Assembly (NCBI GenBank): GCA_021399345.1
Contig: JAAFKI010000045.1
Span: 179,228 to 243,227 of the forward strand
Direction: 5' to 3'
Source: Candidatus Heimdallarchaeota archaeon
GTDB taxonomy: Archaea; Asgardarchaeota; Heimdallarchaeia; Heimdallarchaeales; Heimdallarchaeaceae
Length of the DNA stretch: 64,000 nt
Below, in pieces: positions 19,801 through 28,764 of the stretch (positions within the stretch are counted from its first letter, which is position 1; each line of letters begins with the position of its first letter). The translations under genes and the position numbers were made by a program. The notes under the pieces are model-generated. The model saw only the letters and a list, made by a program, of their open reading frames with translations, did no database searches and was not told the DNA's origin.

Positions 19801-21827
19801 ACAGTAGCAGAAGGTATTAGATTTTTAGTTCCAATTGTATATGGCTCACTAATATTGTAATATGAACCTCTGACTAAAATTGAATCTAACCCTTTTCTTG
19901 TAATATCAGTTGTAATCCAATTATCATTTGAAGGTTCTTCTTCCCACTCTAAAACTAATTCTGTTTGTGTTTGTACTACTATTCTTTGTGAATAAAAACC
20001 TACTTCTGTACCATTTTGCCACATTACAGCAGCAGTCCAGAAACCTGGTAAATCAGACCCACTTGCTGAAGGATCAAAATGAATCTCAGGAGTATAGAAA
20101 CCAGCACTTACTTGAGTTATTCCAGACAGACTATAAGATGTTGTATCAGTGTAGATTAGATTTGCTGGTAAGGAACTCTTCAAAGGAATTATATTTCCAT
20201 TAATATCATATAATGTATAATTCAAGCTTCCAGTTATCTCGTTGTAAGGAGTTCCTCCTCCATCTCCTTGTACTAGAGTATTAGCAACTATTTTGGATCC
20301 AACATACCCTGTTGAATCAGTAGCTCCTCCTACCCAATATCCAAGGAAAAATCTTTCTGATGGAGTAATATCATCCAATAGTTCTAAATTACTTAGATAA
20401 TTCGGACTCGTTGTTATTAATAACCAGTTGCCTGCAGAATCATTTGAGCCAAGGTTTAATTCATAACCATTTACTTCCCTTGAACCTGGCATTGTATTAG
20501 TATCATTATAATAGAAAGTGAAACTACTGTGCCAATCATCTGGTGTATAAATTAGCTGATTTCTATCTAGATTTGTATAAGGAGATATATCAACTGCTGA
20601 TGTTGACCATGTCAGATTCCAAGTAGCACTGTAGCTCCAGTAAGTGGAGTTTGTTACATCGAATAACGAACTAGCACTGAGTGTTTGTTTGAATGTATAA
20701 GAATTCGCTAATGTAATTTGAACAGAAGTATTGGATGTTATTGTATGCAAACCTGATGTGGAAATGCTTGATGAAAAAGAAGAAACAGAATTTGAATTGT
20801 CTCTCAAATCAATCGCTTCTGGATCAGTAAATTTGTAAGCTGTTCCATTACTAAAAGATGGTAATAATTGTGGGATTAGATTATAATCGTAATTTACTAT
20901 TTGCGTCCATGAAGAAGATCCATAGCTTTTTCTGAAGGAGTTTCCACCTAAATCGCCTCCTAGTTTTTTATGCCATGCAAAATGTTTGTATGTACCAGGA
21001 TCGCCTGTATCAACAACAGATAAGTTAGCTACAATAAAATACTCTCCTTTCAATAATACAACATCTGTAAAATTATAGAAATGAATATTGTCGATTGAAC
21101 TACTTGGTAGTATATTAGCACTATTATATGGATCATTAATATCACTGGATAGTATATCACTCATATTTGGTTCAAAAGGTGATGATGTTTCAGCACTAAC
21201 CAATAACAAATCTAATGCATATATTCCCCAAGGCCCTAAATTGACTTGGTCTAAATAGATTTTTGCTCCTGTAAAATATGCGTAATCCCATTTTATCTCA
21301 AACCCTTGTGCAACTTGTATATTATCATAATAGGATAACTGATCCACTAAATAATCTGTACTATTTTCAATTTGATAATAATCTTGAACTGCTTCAATTT
21401 TTTGTATTCCAAACTTCAAATCATCAGAAGTATAACTAGTTGGTTCTGTAATTGTAAAGCCATCTGTTATTGTATTAGATATCTGTGAATATTCAAGATC
21501 TAAAACATCATTATGAGTTACTCCTATAATATCATCAACTGCAAAATTGCTACCCGGATTTGAATCACCTTGAACAGGATCGTAGTCAAATCCCACTTCT
21601 TCAGGACGTATAACTTTCTTTGTAATTGGGTCTACTATGATTATTTCTGTTTCCACTCTAGTATTACTCTGAGATGAATCATCACTAAACCAAGGATTGT
21701 TTCCTAAAGAAGTTGACGCTGCATAAATCTGCGGAACTGGTGAAAACATAACTAAAATAAGCACATAAAATGCTAATGAGTATACTGTAAACCTTCTAAG
21801 TTTACGTAAATGAGAAGGAAGCTTCAT
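16827..21827 (-). CDS. Giant surface protein: signal peptide, beta-sandwich/Ig-like repeats, TM helix, cytosolic longin-like domain and C-terminal wHTH-like region
   Basis: N-terminal hydrophobic leader; Thr/Ser/Asn-rich repeats with many NxS/T; TM YMIIGIVAIALIVIAIIIIQFTIV then RKQRKKEGKRK; then LRKVIIVHTESGLPIYEWDL...LVTGFLQAVAGMGSEI. Confidence 0.75.
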   Translation of the reverse strand: MKLPSHLRKLRRFTVYSLAFYVLILVMFSPVPQIYAASTSLGNNPWFSDDSSQSNTRVETEIIIVDPITKKVIRPEEVGFDYDPVQGDSNPGSNFAVDDIIGVTHNDVLDLEYSQISNTITDGFTITEPTSYTSDDLKFGIQKIEAVQDYYQIENSTDYLVDQLSYYDNIQVAQGFEIKWDYAYFTGAKIYLDQVNLGPWGIYALDLLLVSAETSSPFEPNMSDILSSDINDPYNSANILPSSSIDNIHFYNFTDVVLLKGEYFIVANLSVVDTGDPGTYKHFAWHKKLGGDLGGNSFRKSYGSSSWTQIVNYDYNLIPQLLPSFSNGTAYKFTDPEAIDLRDNSNSVSSFSSSISTSGLHTITSNTSVQITLANSYTFKQTLSASSLFDVTNSTYWSYSATWNLTWSTSAVDISPYTNLDRNQLIYTPDDWHSSFTFYYNDTNTMPGSREVNGYELNLGSNDSAGNWLLITTSPNYLSNLELLDDITPSERFFLGYWVGGATDSTGYVGSKIVANTLVQGDGGGTPYNEITGSLNYTLYDINGNIIPLKSSLPANLIYTDTTSYSLSGITQVSAGFYTPEIHFDPSASGSDLPGFWTAAVMWQNGTEVGFYSQRIVVQTQTELVLEWEEEPSNDNWITTDITRKGLDSILVRGSYYNISEPYTIGTKNLIPSATVSYTVNNATWNKNDVFNDYAPDYNTSILIDANIDVGTYTVDFLGTGAFLENNSTSFTLTVFYELVLVPKYTNYQTNYTNNVSYYMNLYDVTASANLSLAPNDMTVTITNGTDFPLSSPVDYTFDNQTEQWVLNISTSTNNLYTGFYSVEISIYLNNYRASYSAAYVSDVYTFEITAPKTSIEKTGDATTIYVYHDAVFSFRYLDTNHSTALITASYSGSASESNIIVNINRVGDTYFVTVTNNNPSVSSFDIYIDIDLTNYEAVTSYQLGSLSVLTIETSLTDVLVPTEVYVGYVTSIVVYFEDTTHSEDINQIGGDGLFVIVTSNATMLITYVDTDFLGGGQYNVSFINNDYTMPGINITITIGRTGYESASMFFEIQVISINTDSQLVDSADQDITIYFGEGTIVEVLYWDDILGDNITTPDIFIDGNISVTFGDTFADNITTITINPIYSVGTFYLNITIIKPGYAPQMIQILITIEERVTDLIINAGDVNTTEYASEEIDLSFDFRDVVGGNISIDSALVSALFAQDNSSLEIDDYFNSITNTTFGDYYIVSFNVDPSVAVGTVYILEITFSKYGYQSQTIIIRITFPPARDYDIDIIVEGDIRQLETIEFVVLVENLTAEIMAEGSDAIIHVAPTPYSDSVNITYTFTYANGTIVTYWELVQLTPNGSGGFIATYEVYIPWHVTNISYFVTYAPGGTNQYVIVAQSSAENQTVVANPTFVALLTYFFREYTLYMIIGIVAIALIVIAIIIIQFTIVRPRKQRKKEGKRKYLDKISKILTSVLSLRKVIIVHTESGLPIYEWDLGGEITVDSSLVTGFLQAVAGMGSEISGGQTGAIKKLDYGQFVVSSASKDCICAYLFSTSEVSIDVETGLAGFVEWFEKRFKSVLHDWGGVTDEFTNNSRQIIDTLSEELFIWTLHPLSINTLKEKDVQKLNSFGQKIFNFIKDYKEVTISVALEYFNKTPLEETLSTLFNMIDEKYLLRMRLR

Positions 21828-21891
21828 TATAATTAGTACTTTATATTGGCTTTAAAAAATCCTTCGAAAAAGGCTGTCTTATTTCCATAGT

Positions 21892-23442
21892 CTATTTGGT
21901 GGTTTCCTTATTATTGTCGGTTTCAATCCCCGGAAATATACCTAAGATTCTTCTAAATCCAGAAGGAACATTTATTTCCGATACAACCATTGCACCTTCT
22001 GTAGATATATCTATTAAGTTGAAACTATTTTCAGATGAGGCAGTGTGTTGAGATGAAAGGGTGTTGCAGTTAACAAAAGCTGTTTTTTCGACTCTTGTAC
22101 AGAATGCTCTTCCCAAATGACCACTAAGTGCAAGATTTACTCCCGTATCAGAGAGCAATCGTAAAACATCCCCAGCATCTTCAAGAGCAGAAGTTTCTCT
22201 TGTTCCTGGAATTGGTATAAGATGATGATGCATAACAACGGTGTGGAATTTATCTCGAGATTGTTGTCTAGTATGATAGACATATGCCTCAAGTCTATGT
22301 TGAGTTGTTCTGCCAACTACACCTATTTCTGTTTCAGGTGCTGATGTGTTCAGGACATAAAATAGCGAATTATTTTTCTCTATTGTGTTTTCGATATCAA
22401 AATACTTATGTAGTAATGTTTCACCAAAACCTCTCAAATCATTAGGTCCAGGACAAAATATTAACTTGTCTGAATATGGTAAAAAAGCTTCAACAGCTGA
22501 TTCGTAATCAGAAGTTCTCCCTTTTGAGGTCATATTTCCACAATGAAGAATTAAATCGGGATTGGTAATATTGATCAAATTTATTCCTTTCTGAAACAGT
22601 TCTTTTTGATTATTACCAGCTCCAAAATCTGTACCAGCAATTTGGGCTAGTCTGAGCCATATTCCACCTGTTGAATCTACCATTCTAAATCGTCTGGTTA
22701 TGGTCTTTAATTCATTCCTGATTGTATCGCCATTTGTTTTCATTATCTTAACTTTAACTTCTTTTTCGGGAGTTATTTCCACATAGTTGAATGATCTTGA
22801 ACCCCCACTACGAGTCTTGTAACTAGAAACACTTCCAGCCGAAATTATAATAGTATCTTCTACTTTGTAGACATTAGGATGATGTTTGTGACCTGTGAAA
22901 ACTGCATCAACGTTATGATCTAATAGAACTGAAAGCATATCGCCTGCATCAACAGCGTTTGACCTTTCCCTTCCTGTTTTGGGAATTGGTAATATATGGT
23001 GATGAAATCCTACAAGCTTTATCTTCGCATCTCCATACTTCATAAGTATCTTTTTTGTATAGTCAAGAGCTTCTCTTCCGAATCTCCCCCCATCTCTATC
23101 AGGTATACAAGAATCCAAACCTATGAAAAGAATATCTTCAGAATATTCTCGAAATTCTCTAGGTCCAATCTTTTTCTCCCATACTTCAAATCCACCAGAC
23201 CGAGAATCATGGTTACCAATAATCCAATAAATCTTAGGCGAAATGATTTCTCTCCGCAATGTATCAGCTAGTTCATATTCGTCAATTAACCCATCCTGTG
23301 TTAGATCACCTGAAAATACCGCAAAATCGTGTGGAGTCTTGTTTATTACAGAAACTGCTTCATCATAATTACTTCTAATGAATTGGGCACGTGGAGTGAA
23401 GTGTATATCACTGAAATGAACTATTTTTACAGATTTATCCAT
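21892..23442 (-). CDS. Tandem metallophosphoesterase-domain protein (start probably at internal ATG 23442; ORF track extends to 23502)
   Basis: Domain 1 FSDIHF/FSGDLTQDG/IGNHDSR/GFHHH/TGHKHH; domain 2 same order of motifs but substituted. Confidence 0.8.
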   Translation of the reverse strand: MDKSVKIVHFSDIHFTPRAQFIRSNYDEAVSVINKTPHDFAVFSGDLTQDGLIDEYELADTLRREIISPKIYWIIGNHDSRSGGFEVWEKKIGPREFREYSEDILFIGLDSCIPDRDGGRFGREALDYTKKILMKYGDAKIKLVGFHHHILPIPKTGRERSNAVDAGDMLSVLLDHNVDAVFTGHKHHPNVYKVEDTIIISAGSVSSYKTRSGGSRSFNYVEITPEKEVKVKIMKTNGDTIRNELKTITRRFRMVDSTGGIWLRLAQIAGTDFGAGNNQKELFQKGINLINITNPDLILHCGNMTSKGRTSDYESAVEAFLPYSDKLIFCPGPNDLRGFGETLLHKYFDIENTIEKNNSLFYVLNTSAPETEIGVVGRTTQHRLEAYVYHTRQQSRDKFHTVVMHHHLIPIPGTRETSALEDAGDVLRLLSDTGVNLALSGHLGRAFCTRVEKTAFVNCNTLSSQHTASSENSFNLIDISTEGAMVVSEINVPSGFRRILGIFPGIETDNNKETTK

Positions 23443-23543
23443 CAAGAACAGTAATGATTGAAGGGTAATTATCTTTATCGCTTGTCTTAACTTTGATTGC
23501 ACTTTACAAAATCTTTAATTTCTGAGTAGCGTAGATAATCTAG

Positions 23544-23927
23544 ATGACACTTAGAACCTACGAAATTGACGACCCAGTTTCGAGTGTGATGACCAAAGGA
23601 GTTCTTTTTGTAAAATCTTCAAAGAATCTATCTGAAACTGCTTCTATCATGGCAGATTTCGATGTGGGATCCTTGTTAGTAGGAGATAATGGAAATGCGG
23701 TTGGTATCGTAACAAGTAAAGATATCATCAAAGTAATTTCTGAAGAAAAAGAATTGAAGAAAATAAAAGTTAGAGATATTATGCAAACGCCATTAATAAA
23801 AATCAATGCACATGAAACTATTTCTTCAGCACTTATAAAAATGAAAGAACAAAAAATTAACCATCTAATAGTTGTAGATGGAGATAAAATAATCGGAATG
23901 ATAAATCCTCTAAACTTGTTGATTTAA
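23544..23927 (+). CDS. CBS-domain pair protein
   Basis: PVSSVMTKGVLFV...ASIMADFDVGSLLV...GIVTSKDII...VRDIMQTPLIKI...MKEQKINHLIVVDGDKIIGMI. Confidence 0.85.
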   Translation: MTLRTYEIDDPVSSVMTKGVLFVKSSKNLSETASIMADFDVGSLLVGDNGNAVGIVTSKDIIKVISEEKELKKIKVRDIMQTPLIKINAHETISSALIKMKEQKINHLIVVDGDKIIGMINPLNLLI

Positions 23928-23999
23928 TAGAAAAAGACTAAATTACTAGGGGTAAGTTTTTCAGTAGGTTTTTGTTTGTTCTATTATACAATTTAGAAA

Positions 24000-25103
24000 G
24001 TGAGTTTTTTGAGTGAAAAAGAAGAATCTTTCTCTCCTGATTCAGTAAGAAAGAAACAGAAATTAAAAACGATTCTTACAATGATTGGAGAAAGTCTTGA
24101 CTCATATTTTAAATCACAAATTTTAGAAACAAAAGGTGAGTTACCTTCTTTGATATCTATAAAAGAAGTAAACACAATAGAAAAAAATACCTCAAAATCC
24201 AAAGTTCATTTTGTCACATACTACTTGAATACCGATGTTGGTGAACAATCAATCAATCTAGTTGTTAAGTTTTCAGCTGACGAAATAAGATATAATAAAG
24301 AGATAAAAAATTACGAAACAATCTCAAAAGCTGCTGAAAGATTTCCAGGCATTTATATTCCTAAGATAGTCTATAAGAGTCACCCAAATAGGAGTATTAT
24401 CTACGAAGGTATAACAGGGAAGAGTTTTAGGGAAACAAGTATTGATAAGAATTTTAAATATCAATTAGCTGGTCAAACCTTAGCTGCAATCCACGGAACA
24501 GAGACTGATAAATTTGTTACTGAACCCTATAAGAAATTGATACTATATCTTTTATCTACTCTAAAAGATTCAGATTTAGAAGAAGAGATATTAGAAGCAA
24601 TGCTCCCCTCATTTCACTCATTAGAGAAATCACTAGGTTCAACATTGATTCATGGAGATTTTCATCAAGGGAATCTGCTCTTTTCTTCAGAAGCTACTTC
24701 ACCAGTAAGTGAAATGATAGAAGAGTTTCCACCAAGGATAAAAGTATACATTATTGATCCAGAATTTGTTATGTCAGGTAGAGATAGAGCAGAAGATATT
24801 GGAACTTTTTTTGCTAAACCATTAATTAAGGAATTTCAAAAATATGGTACATTTGATGAAACAAAAAAGGACATTAGTGCATTCATTAAGGGATATGATT
24901 TTGCACTTTCAAAGATGGAATCCAAATATGCTCTTCAAGATCTTTACTCTGGGGGCTTAACAATCGACTTTCACGTATCTTCCTATATTCTATATAATAT
25001 CAGTGAAAGGATTGAAAACAATAAAAGTAAACTTGAAGATGAAGATATGCAGAATAAAATCAATCTTCTTCGAAAAATATTGACTGATAAACTAGTCGAA
25101 TAG
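24000..25103 (+). CDS. Aminoglycoside phosphotransferase/choline kinase-like protein
   Basis: LIHGDFHQGNLLF (HGDxxxxN) and VYIIDPEFVMSGRDRAEDIGTFFA. Confidence 0.75.
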   Translation: MSFLSEKEESFSPDSVRKKQKLKTILTMIGESLDSYFKSQILETKGELPSLISIKEVNTIEKNTSKSKVHFVTYYLNTDVGEQSINLVVKFSADEIRYNKEIKNYETISKAAERFPGIYIPKIVYKSHPNRSIIYEGITGKSFRETSIDKNFKYQLAGQTLAAIHGTETDKFVTEPYKKLILYLLSTLKDSDLEEEILEAMLPSFHSLEKSLGSTLIHGDFHQGNLLFSSEATSPVSEMIEEFPPRIKVYIIDPEFVMSGRDRAEDIGTFFAKPLIKEFQKYGTFDETKKDISAFIKGYDFALSKMESKYALQDLYSGGLTIDFHVSSYILYNISERIENNKSKLEDEDMQNKINLLRKILTDKLVE

Positions 25104-25123
25104 ATCGATGGGATTCATTTATT

Positions 25124-25582
25124 CTATTTTATGAATGTTTTAGACAAAGCCCATTTTGTTCTAATGAAATTTAAAAGCTCGAAATATAATTTACTTTCAG
25201 AGGTTGATATTAGCTCCAAACCATTAGTTGATGGATTATACGAAACAACCACAAAGTATGTTTCTCCTTGATAATTAACTTCTACTAGAGCTGTTATTCC
25301 ATCTAGAGCAGAAAGATCTCCGAGGATTAAACTGATGCTATGAAGAGTGTTGATTATTTCCAGCATGTCTCTTCCAGAAATCTGTTCAAGAATTATCATA
25401 TCAGATTTAAATTTACCAATTCCTGTTGAGTCTGCAAACATTGCATCTAACTCTGTTTTTTTATCTTCAGGTATGAATTCAAACTCTATTTGTATTGTTT
25501 GTACATTCCCAAGATAGTTGATTCTTTGCAACTGATTTGCTAGATGGTATATTTCAGGAGAGCTTTCAACTTTGTGACTCAC
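25124..25582 (-). CDS. Hypothetical protein
   Basis: Non-overlapped ORF of 152 aa, normal composition. Confidence 0.55.
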   Translation of the reverse strand: MSHKVESSPEIYHLANQLQRINYLGNVQTIQIEFEFIPEDKKTELDAMFADSTGIGKFKSDMIILEQISGRDMLEIINTLHSISLILGDLSALDGITALVEVNYQGETYFVVVSYNPSTNGLELISTSESKLYFELLNFIRTKWALSKTFIK

Positions 25583-25801
25583 AATAACCTCACTAAGAAA
25601 TACATATGCCTATTTGACCATTATAAGCTTTATTATGATTTGTTCGAAAATTAGAACTAATTAAGTGTATTACCATAGAAAAGCTATGTGTTTAAATAGC
25701 AATTTAATCATATTTCCTCCAGAAGAAAAATTACTCGGCACATATTAGTTCGGTATTATGAGAAAAATATCTAAGAATATAAGTAAAACACAGAATACTC
25801 T

Positions 25802-25868
25802 ATCGCGGATAAATTCCCTAGAAACTTTCTAGCAATCGCGGATAAAATACTGAGATTGCTTTTATAAG
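25802..25868 (+). promoter_or_regulatory. Candidate operator/promoter: direct repeat flanking a palindrome, followed by a TATA-like element
   Basis: atcgcggataaa at 25802-25813 and 25835-25846; perfect 15-bp palindrome ctagaaactttctag at 25818-25832; tttataag at about 25861. Confidence 0.55.
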
Positions 25869-25912
25869 AGTAACATATCCGTATTACTTACATAGCAAGG
25901 GGATAAACAAAA

Positions 25913-26128
25913 ATGGCAGATGAAGAAATACCAGTTTCGGGAAAAAAGCTTCTTTCTATTTTGGAAAAAAAGGGACCATTAACTCAAAAGCAACTAATTA
26001 AAGCTTCTGCGATCCCTGCAAGAACTGCAAGATACGCTCTAAGAAGATTAATAGAGTTAGGGTTAATAATTAAAAGAAGTAATTTAAACGATATGAGGTC
26101 AGTATTCTACTTTATTGTGGATAACTAA
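25913..26128 (+). CDS. Small wHTH DNA-binding protein
   Basis: LLSILEKKGPLTQKQLIKASAIPARTARYALRRLIELGLIIKRSNLNDMRSVFY. Confidence 0.75.
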   Translation: MADEEIPVSGKKLLSILEKKGPLTQKQLIKASAIPARTARYALRRLIELGLIIKRSNLNDMRSVFYFIVDN

Positions 26129-26255
26129 GCCCTTTTTTCCTTTTTCCATCTTTTATTTTTCGCTTTTTCAAAGTTAAAATATATACGATTTTCACGATTA
26201 TTTTTTAGGTTTCCTTATCAACAAAGTTTTTTTATTTTAAACTATTACTAATCAT

Positions 26256-27281
26256 ATGGATAACGTAATTTGTGACTTGGCAATTATTGGTTCAGGTTTA
26301 ACTGGCTTATCTGCGGCAATTGCTGCTTATTGTAAAAATCCAGATATAACGATTAAACTATTTGGTATTCCATTTGATTCAAGTACTGCTAAAAAGGGAG
26401 AAATCGAAAATATACCTGGTACAAGTAAAGTAGTTGGTGTAGATTTCATCCAGCAACTTATTGAACAAGTGCAGAGTCTTAACACAGAATTTGTCCATGA
26501 CAAGATTACTTCTGAACACGTGGAAGGAATCCCTCATGAAGATATCTCTTCTGAAATAAAACAAGATTTTCCAATATTAGATATTACAAATGAGATAGTT
26601 AAATCGATATCTAAAAGTGAAAAAGGATTCAAAATTATTACTGAGCAACAATCTATTGAAACTAAAACAGTTATTGTCTCAACTGGTCTTCCTGAGCTTG
26701 AACACACAATTAAGGGAGAGGATGAATTTGTTAACAAGGGTGTATCTCACTGTGCAGTATGTGATGGTGCTCTCTTTCGTGGGAGGAAAGTTGTTATAAT
26801 AGGCATAGGGAACTTTGTTGCAAGGGGAGCTCTATTTCTGCGCAAATATTGTAAAAAAATAACACTTCTATGCCCAAATGATAATTTAGGTTGTGATAAA
26901 AGATTCTTAAAGAAATTGAATGCATCACCGAATATTAAAATAAAAAATAGTATTGATCTTGACAGTATAGAAATTTATGGAAATCAAACTGTTGAAGGGT
27001 TAAAATATCAAGAAGAAAGTGAGATAAAAGAACTGTCAATAAATGGTGTTTTTATAGAGTTAAAGGATAAACCTGATTTGTCAATATTGGGGGATCTGAA
27101 TATTGAAGAAACAGAAGAAGGATTCATTAAAACTCAAGCGAATAATTCAACAAATTTAAAAGGATTATTTGCCGCAGGAACAATTCGAGGAGAGATGGAT
27201 TATATTCCAATTCTAATGGGAGATGGATATAAAACTGGAATTTATGCTATCAATTATCTTGAATCTAACAAGAAAGATTAG
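26256..27281 (+). CDS. Thioredoxin reductase-like FAD/NAD(P) oxidoreductase
   Basis: IIGSGLTGLSAAIAAY; HCAVCDGALFRGRKVVIIGIGNFVARGALFL; GLFAAGTIRGE. Confidence 0.82.
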   Translation: MDNVICDLAIIGSGLTGLSAAIAAYCKNPDITIKLFGIPFDSSTAKKGEIENIPGTSKVVGVDFIQQLIEQVQSLNTEFVHDKITSEHVEGIPHEDISSEIKQDFPILDITNEIVKSISKSEKGFKIITEQQSIETKTVIVSTGLPELEHTIKGEDEFVNKGVSHCAVCDGALFRGRKVVIIGIGNFVARGALFLRKYCKKITLLCPNDNLGCDKRFLKKLNASPNIKIKNSIDLDSIEIYGNQTVEGLKYQEESEIKELSINGVFIELKDKPDLSILGDLNIEETEEGFIKTQANNSTNLKGLFAAGTIRGEMDYIPILMGDGYKTGIYAINYLESNKKD

Positions 27282-27325
27282 CATTCTGGGAATTCTTTTT
27301 ATATTCTGTTTCACACATCATAGTT

Positions 27326-27976
27326 GTGAAATTAGCATTTGTTTTCGCTCACCCTGATGATGAAGCTTTGAGTTCAGGTGGAACCATTGCTAAATATACT
27401 ACTTTGGGACATGAAGTTAGTACTTTGTGTTTATCATCAGATTCCGTGCGAAAAGAGGAGTACTTTAACGCAACCAAGATACTAGGAGTTCAAAAGCCTA
27501 TAATTTTTGATTATCCAAATGTAGAAAGTAAAAAACAAGAGATAACAAAAGATTTCATTGATTATTTACTCAATTTTAGGCCAGAAATCGTTGTCACTCA
27601 TCTAGAAAATGATTATCACATCGACCATAGAGCAACTTACAGCATTGTTTTGGAAGGAATCGAATGGGCAGCTCATGAAACACAGCATAAGAACCCTCAT
27701 CTTGTAAATAAATTATATGTTGTTGAAACTACAATCTTGATTCCAAATCCACATATTTTAGTTGATATTAGTGATTATTATGATCAAAAAGAAGAAGCAA
27801 TAAAATGCTATAAATCACAGCTTTCCAAAGGAGGGGATAATTTCTACATTAATTTTCATAAAAATAGAACACAGATGAGGGGAGCTCAAGCTTCAACAAA
27901 ACATGCAGAGGCATTTCTTAAAGTTTCATTAAAGCAAAACAGCCCTTTTTATGAAAAGAAGCATTCAGAGCTTTAA
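27326..27976 (+). CDS. PIG-L/LmbE-family N-acetylglucosaminyl deacetylase
   Basis: FAHPDDEALSSGGTIAKYTTLGHEVSTLCLSSD; THLENDYHIDHRATYSIV. Confidence 0.88.
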   Translation: MKLAFVFAHPDDEALSSGGTIAKYTTLGHEVSTLCLSSDSVRKEEYFNATKILGVQKPIIFDYPNVESKKQEITKDFIDYLLNFRPEIVVTHLENDYHIDHRATYSIVLEGIEWAAHETQHKNPHLVNKLYVVETTILIPNPHILVDISDYYDQKEEAIKCYKSQLSKGGDNFYINFHKNRTQMRGAQASTKHAEAFLKVSLKQNSPFYEKKHSEL

Positions 27977-28010
27977 ACTGGTTGATTCAGGGAGAGAAAT
28001 AAAAAAGATT

Positions 28011-28086
28011 TGGCGAGCCAGAACGGATTCGAACCGTCGACCAACTGCTCCGCAGGCAGCCATTCTATCCACTGAACTACTGGCTC
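28011..28086 (-). tRNA. tRNA-Arg (anticodon GCG), CCA encoded
   Basis: Minus strand GAGCCAGTAGTTCAGTGGATAGAATGGCTGCCTGCGGAGCAGTTGGTCGACGGTTCGAATCCGTTCTGGCTCGCCA folds as cloverleaf; loop CTGCGGA. Confidence 0.95.
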
Positions 28087-28158
28087 ATTTTATAGCTAAA
28101 TCTAAACTGTTGTTTTCTAATACCCTCTCCTCTTTATATTTTTCGATTAAATATTAGT

Positions 28159-28524
28159 TCAAGTAAGATAGTTAATGTTCTTATATCTTTCAATAATCTT
28201 TTTGTTAATATCAGCTTGTTCTTTTTTGTGATAAAAATCCCAAACATTTATTTCCTTTATCTGACCAGCTTCTAAAATAGTCATTTTTGCAGGTCTAAGA
28301 TTTTTTTCTGAATCAATTACTATTTTGGCTTCATCTTCAAGCTCTTCCAACCTTATGTTGATTTTAAGATAGTGCTCAAAAAGATGATAATCATTCCATA
28401 GCAATTTAATCAATTCTTCTACTGAAATCTGACCCTTTTTTGTAGTAATAGTATGTAAATGCTGCTCGATAGTTTTCTTTGCAATATCCTTAGATTCCTT
28501 GGTATATCCCCAAAAGCTAGACAT
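28159..28524 (-). CDS. Hypothetical protein
   Basis: 121-aa ORF, no overlap with other genes. Confidence 0.5.
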   Translation of the reverse strand: MSSFWGYTKESKDIAKKTIEQHLHTITTKKGQISVEELIKLLWNDYHLFEHYLKINIRLEELEDEAKIVIDSEKNLRPAKMTILEAGQIKEINVWDFYHKKEQADINKKIIERYKNINYLT

Positions 28525-28764
28525 ATCACTTTCATCAATCTCAGTCTATCAAACCTATTTAAGCTCCACAAAAAATTATTCTTTGAAAACTATGGTTTGA
28601 AACCTTTAAATCAATAAATGGCACTTATTGCATGTGAAGTTTTATTAATGACGTGTTTGGTTTAAGTGTATACTGCTTGAAATTTAATAATTTCTGAGGT
28701 GAATTAAATTACTGACATTACAGATAATCATAGAATTAAGGAGTTACTGAAGAGAATAAAGAAC

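Noticed and set aside
24000-25103. Considered as a possible antibiotic-resistance aminoglycoside kinase
   Set aside because: Only the general APH/ChoK fold motifs are visible and there is no mobile context, so a generic small-molecule kinase is the safer call.
27951-28157. ORF on + strand (MKRSIQSFKLVDSG...RARTDSNRRPTAPQAAIL)
   Set aside because: It reads the antisense of tRNA-Arg(GCG); the RARTDSNRRP string is a typical artefact of translating a tRNA complement.
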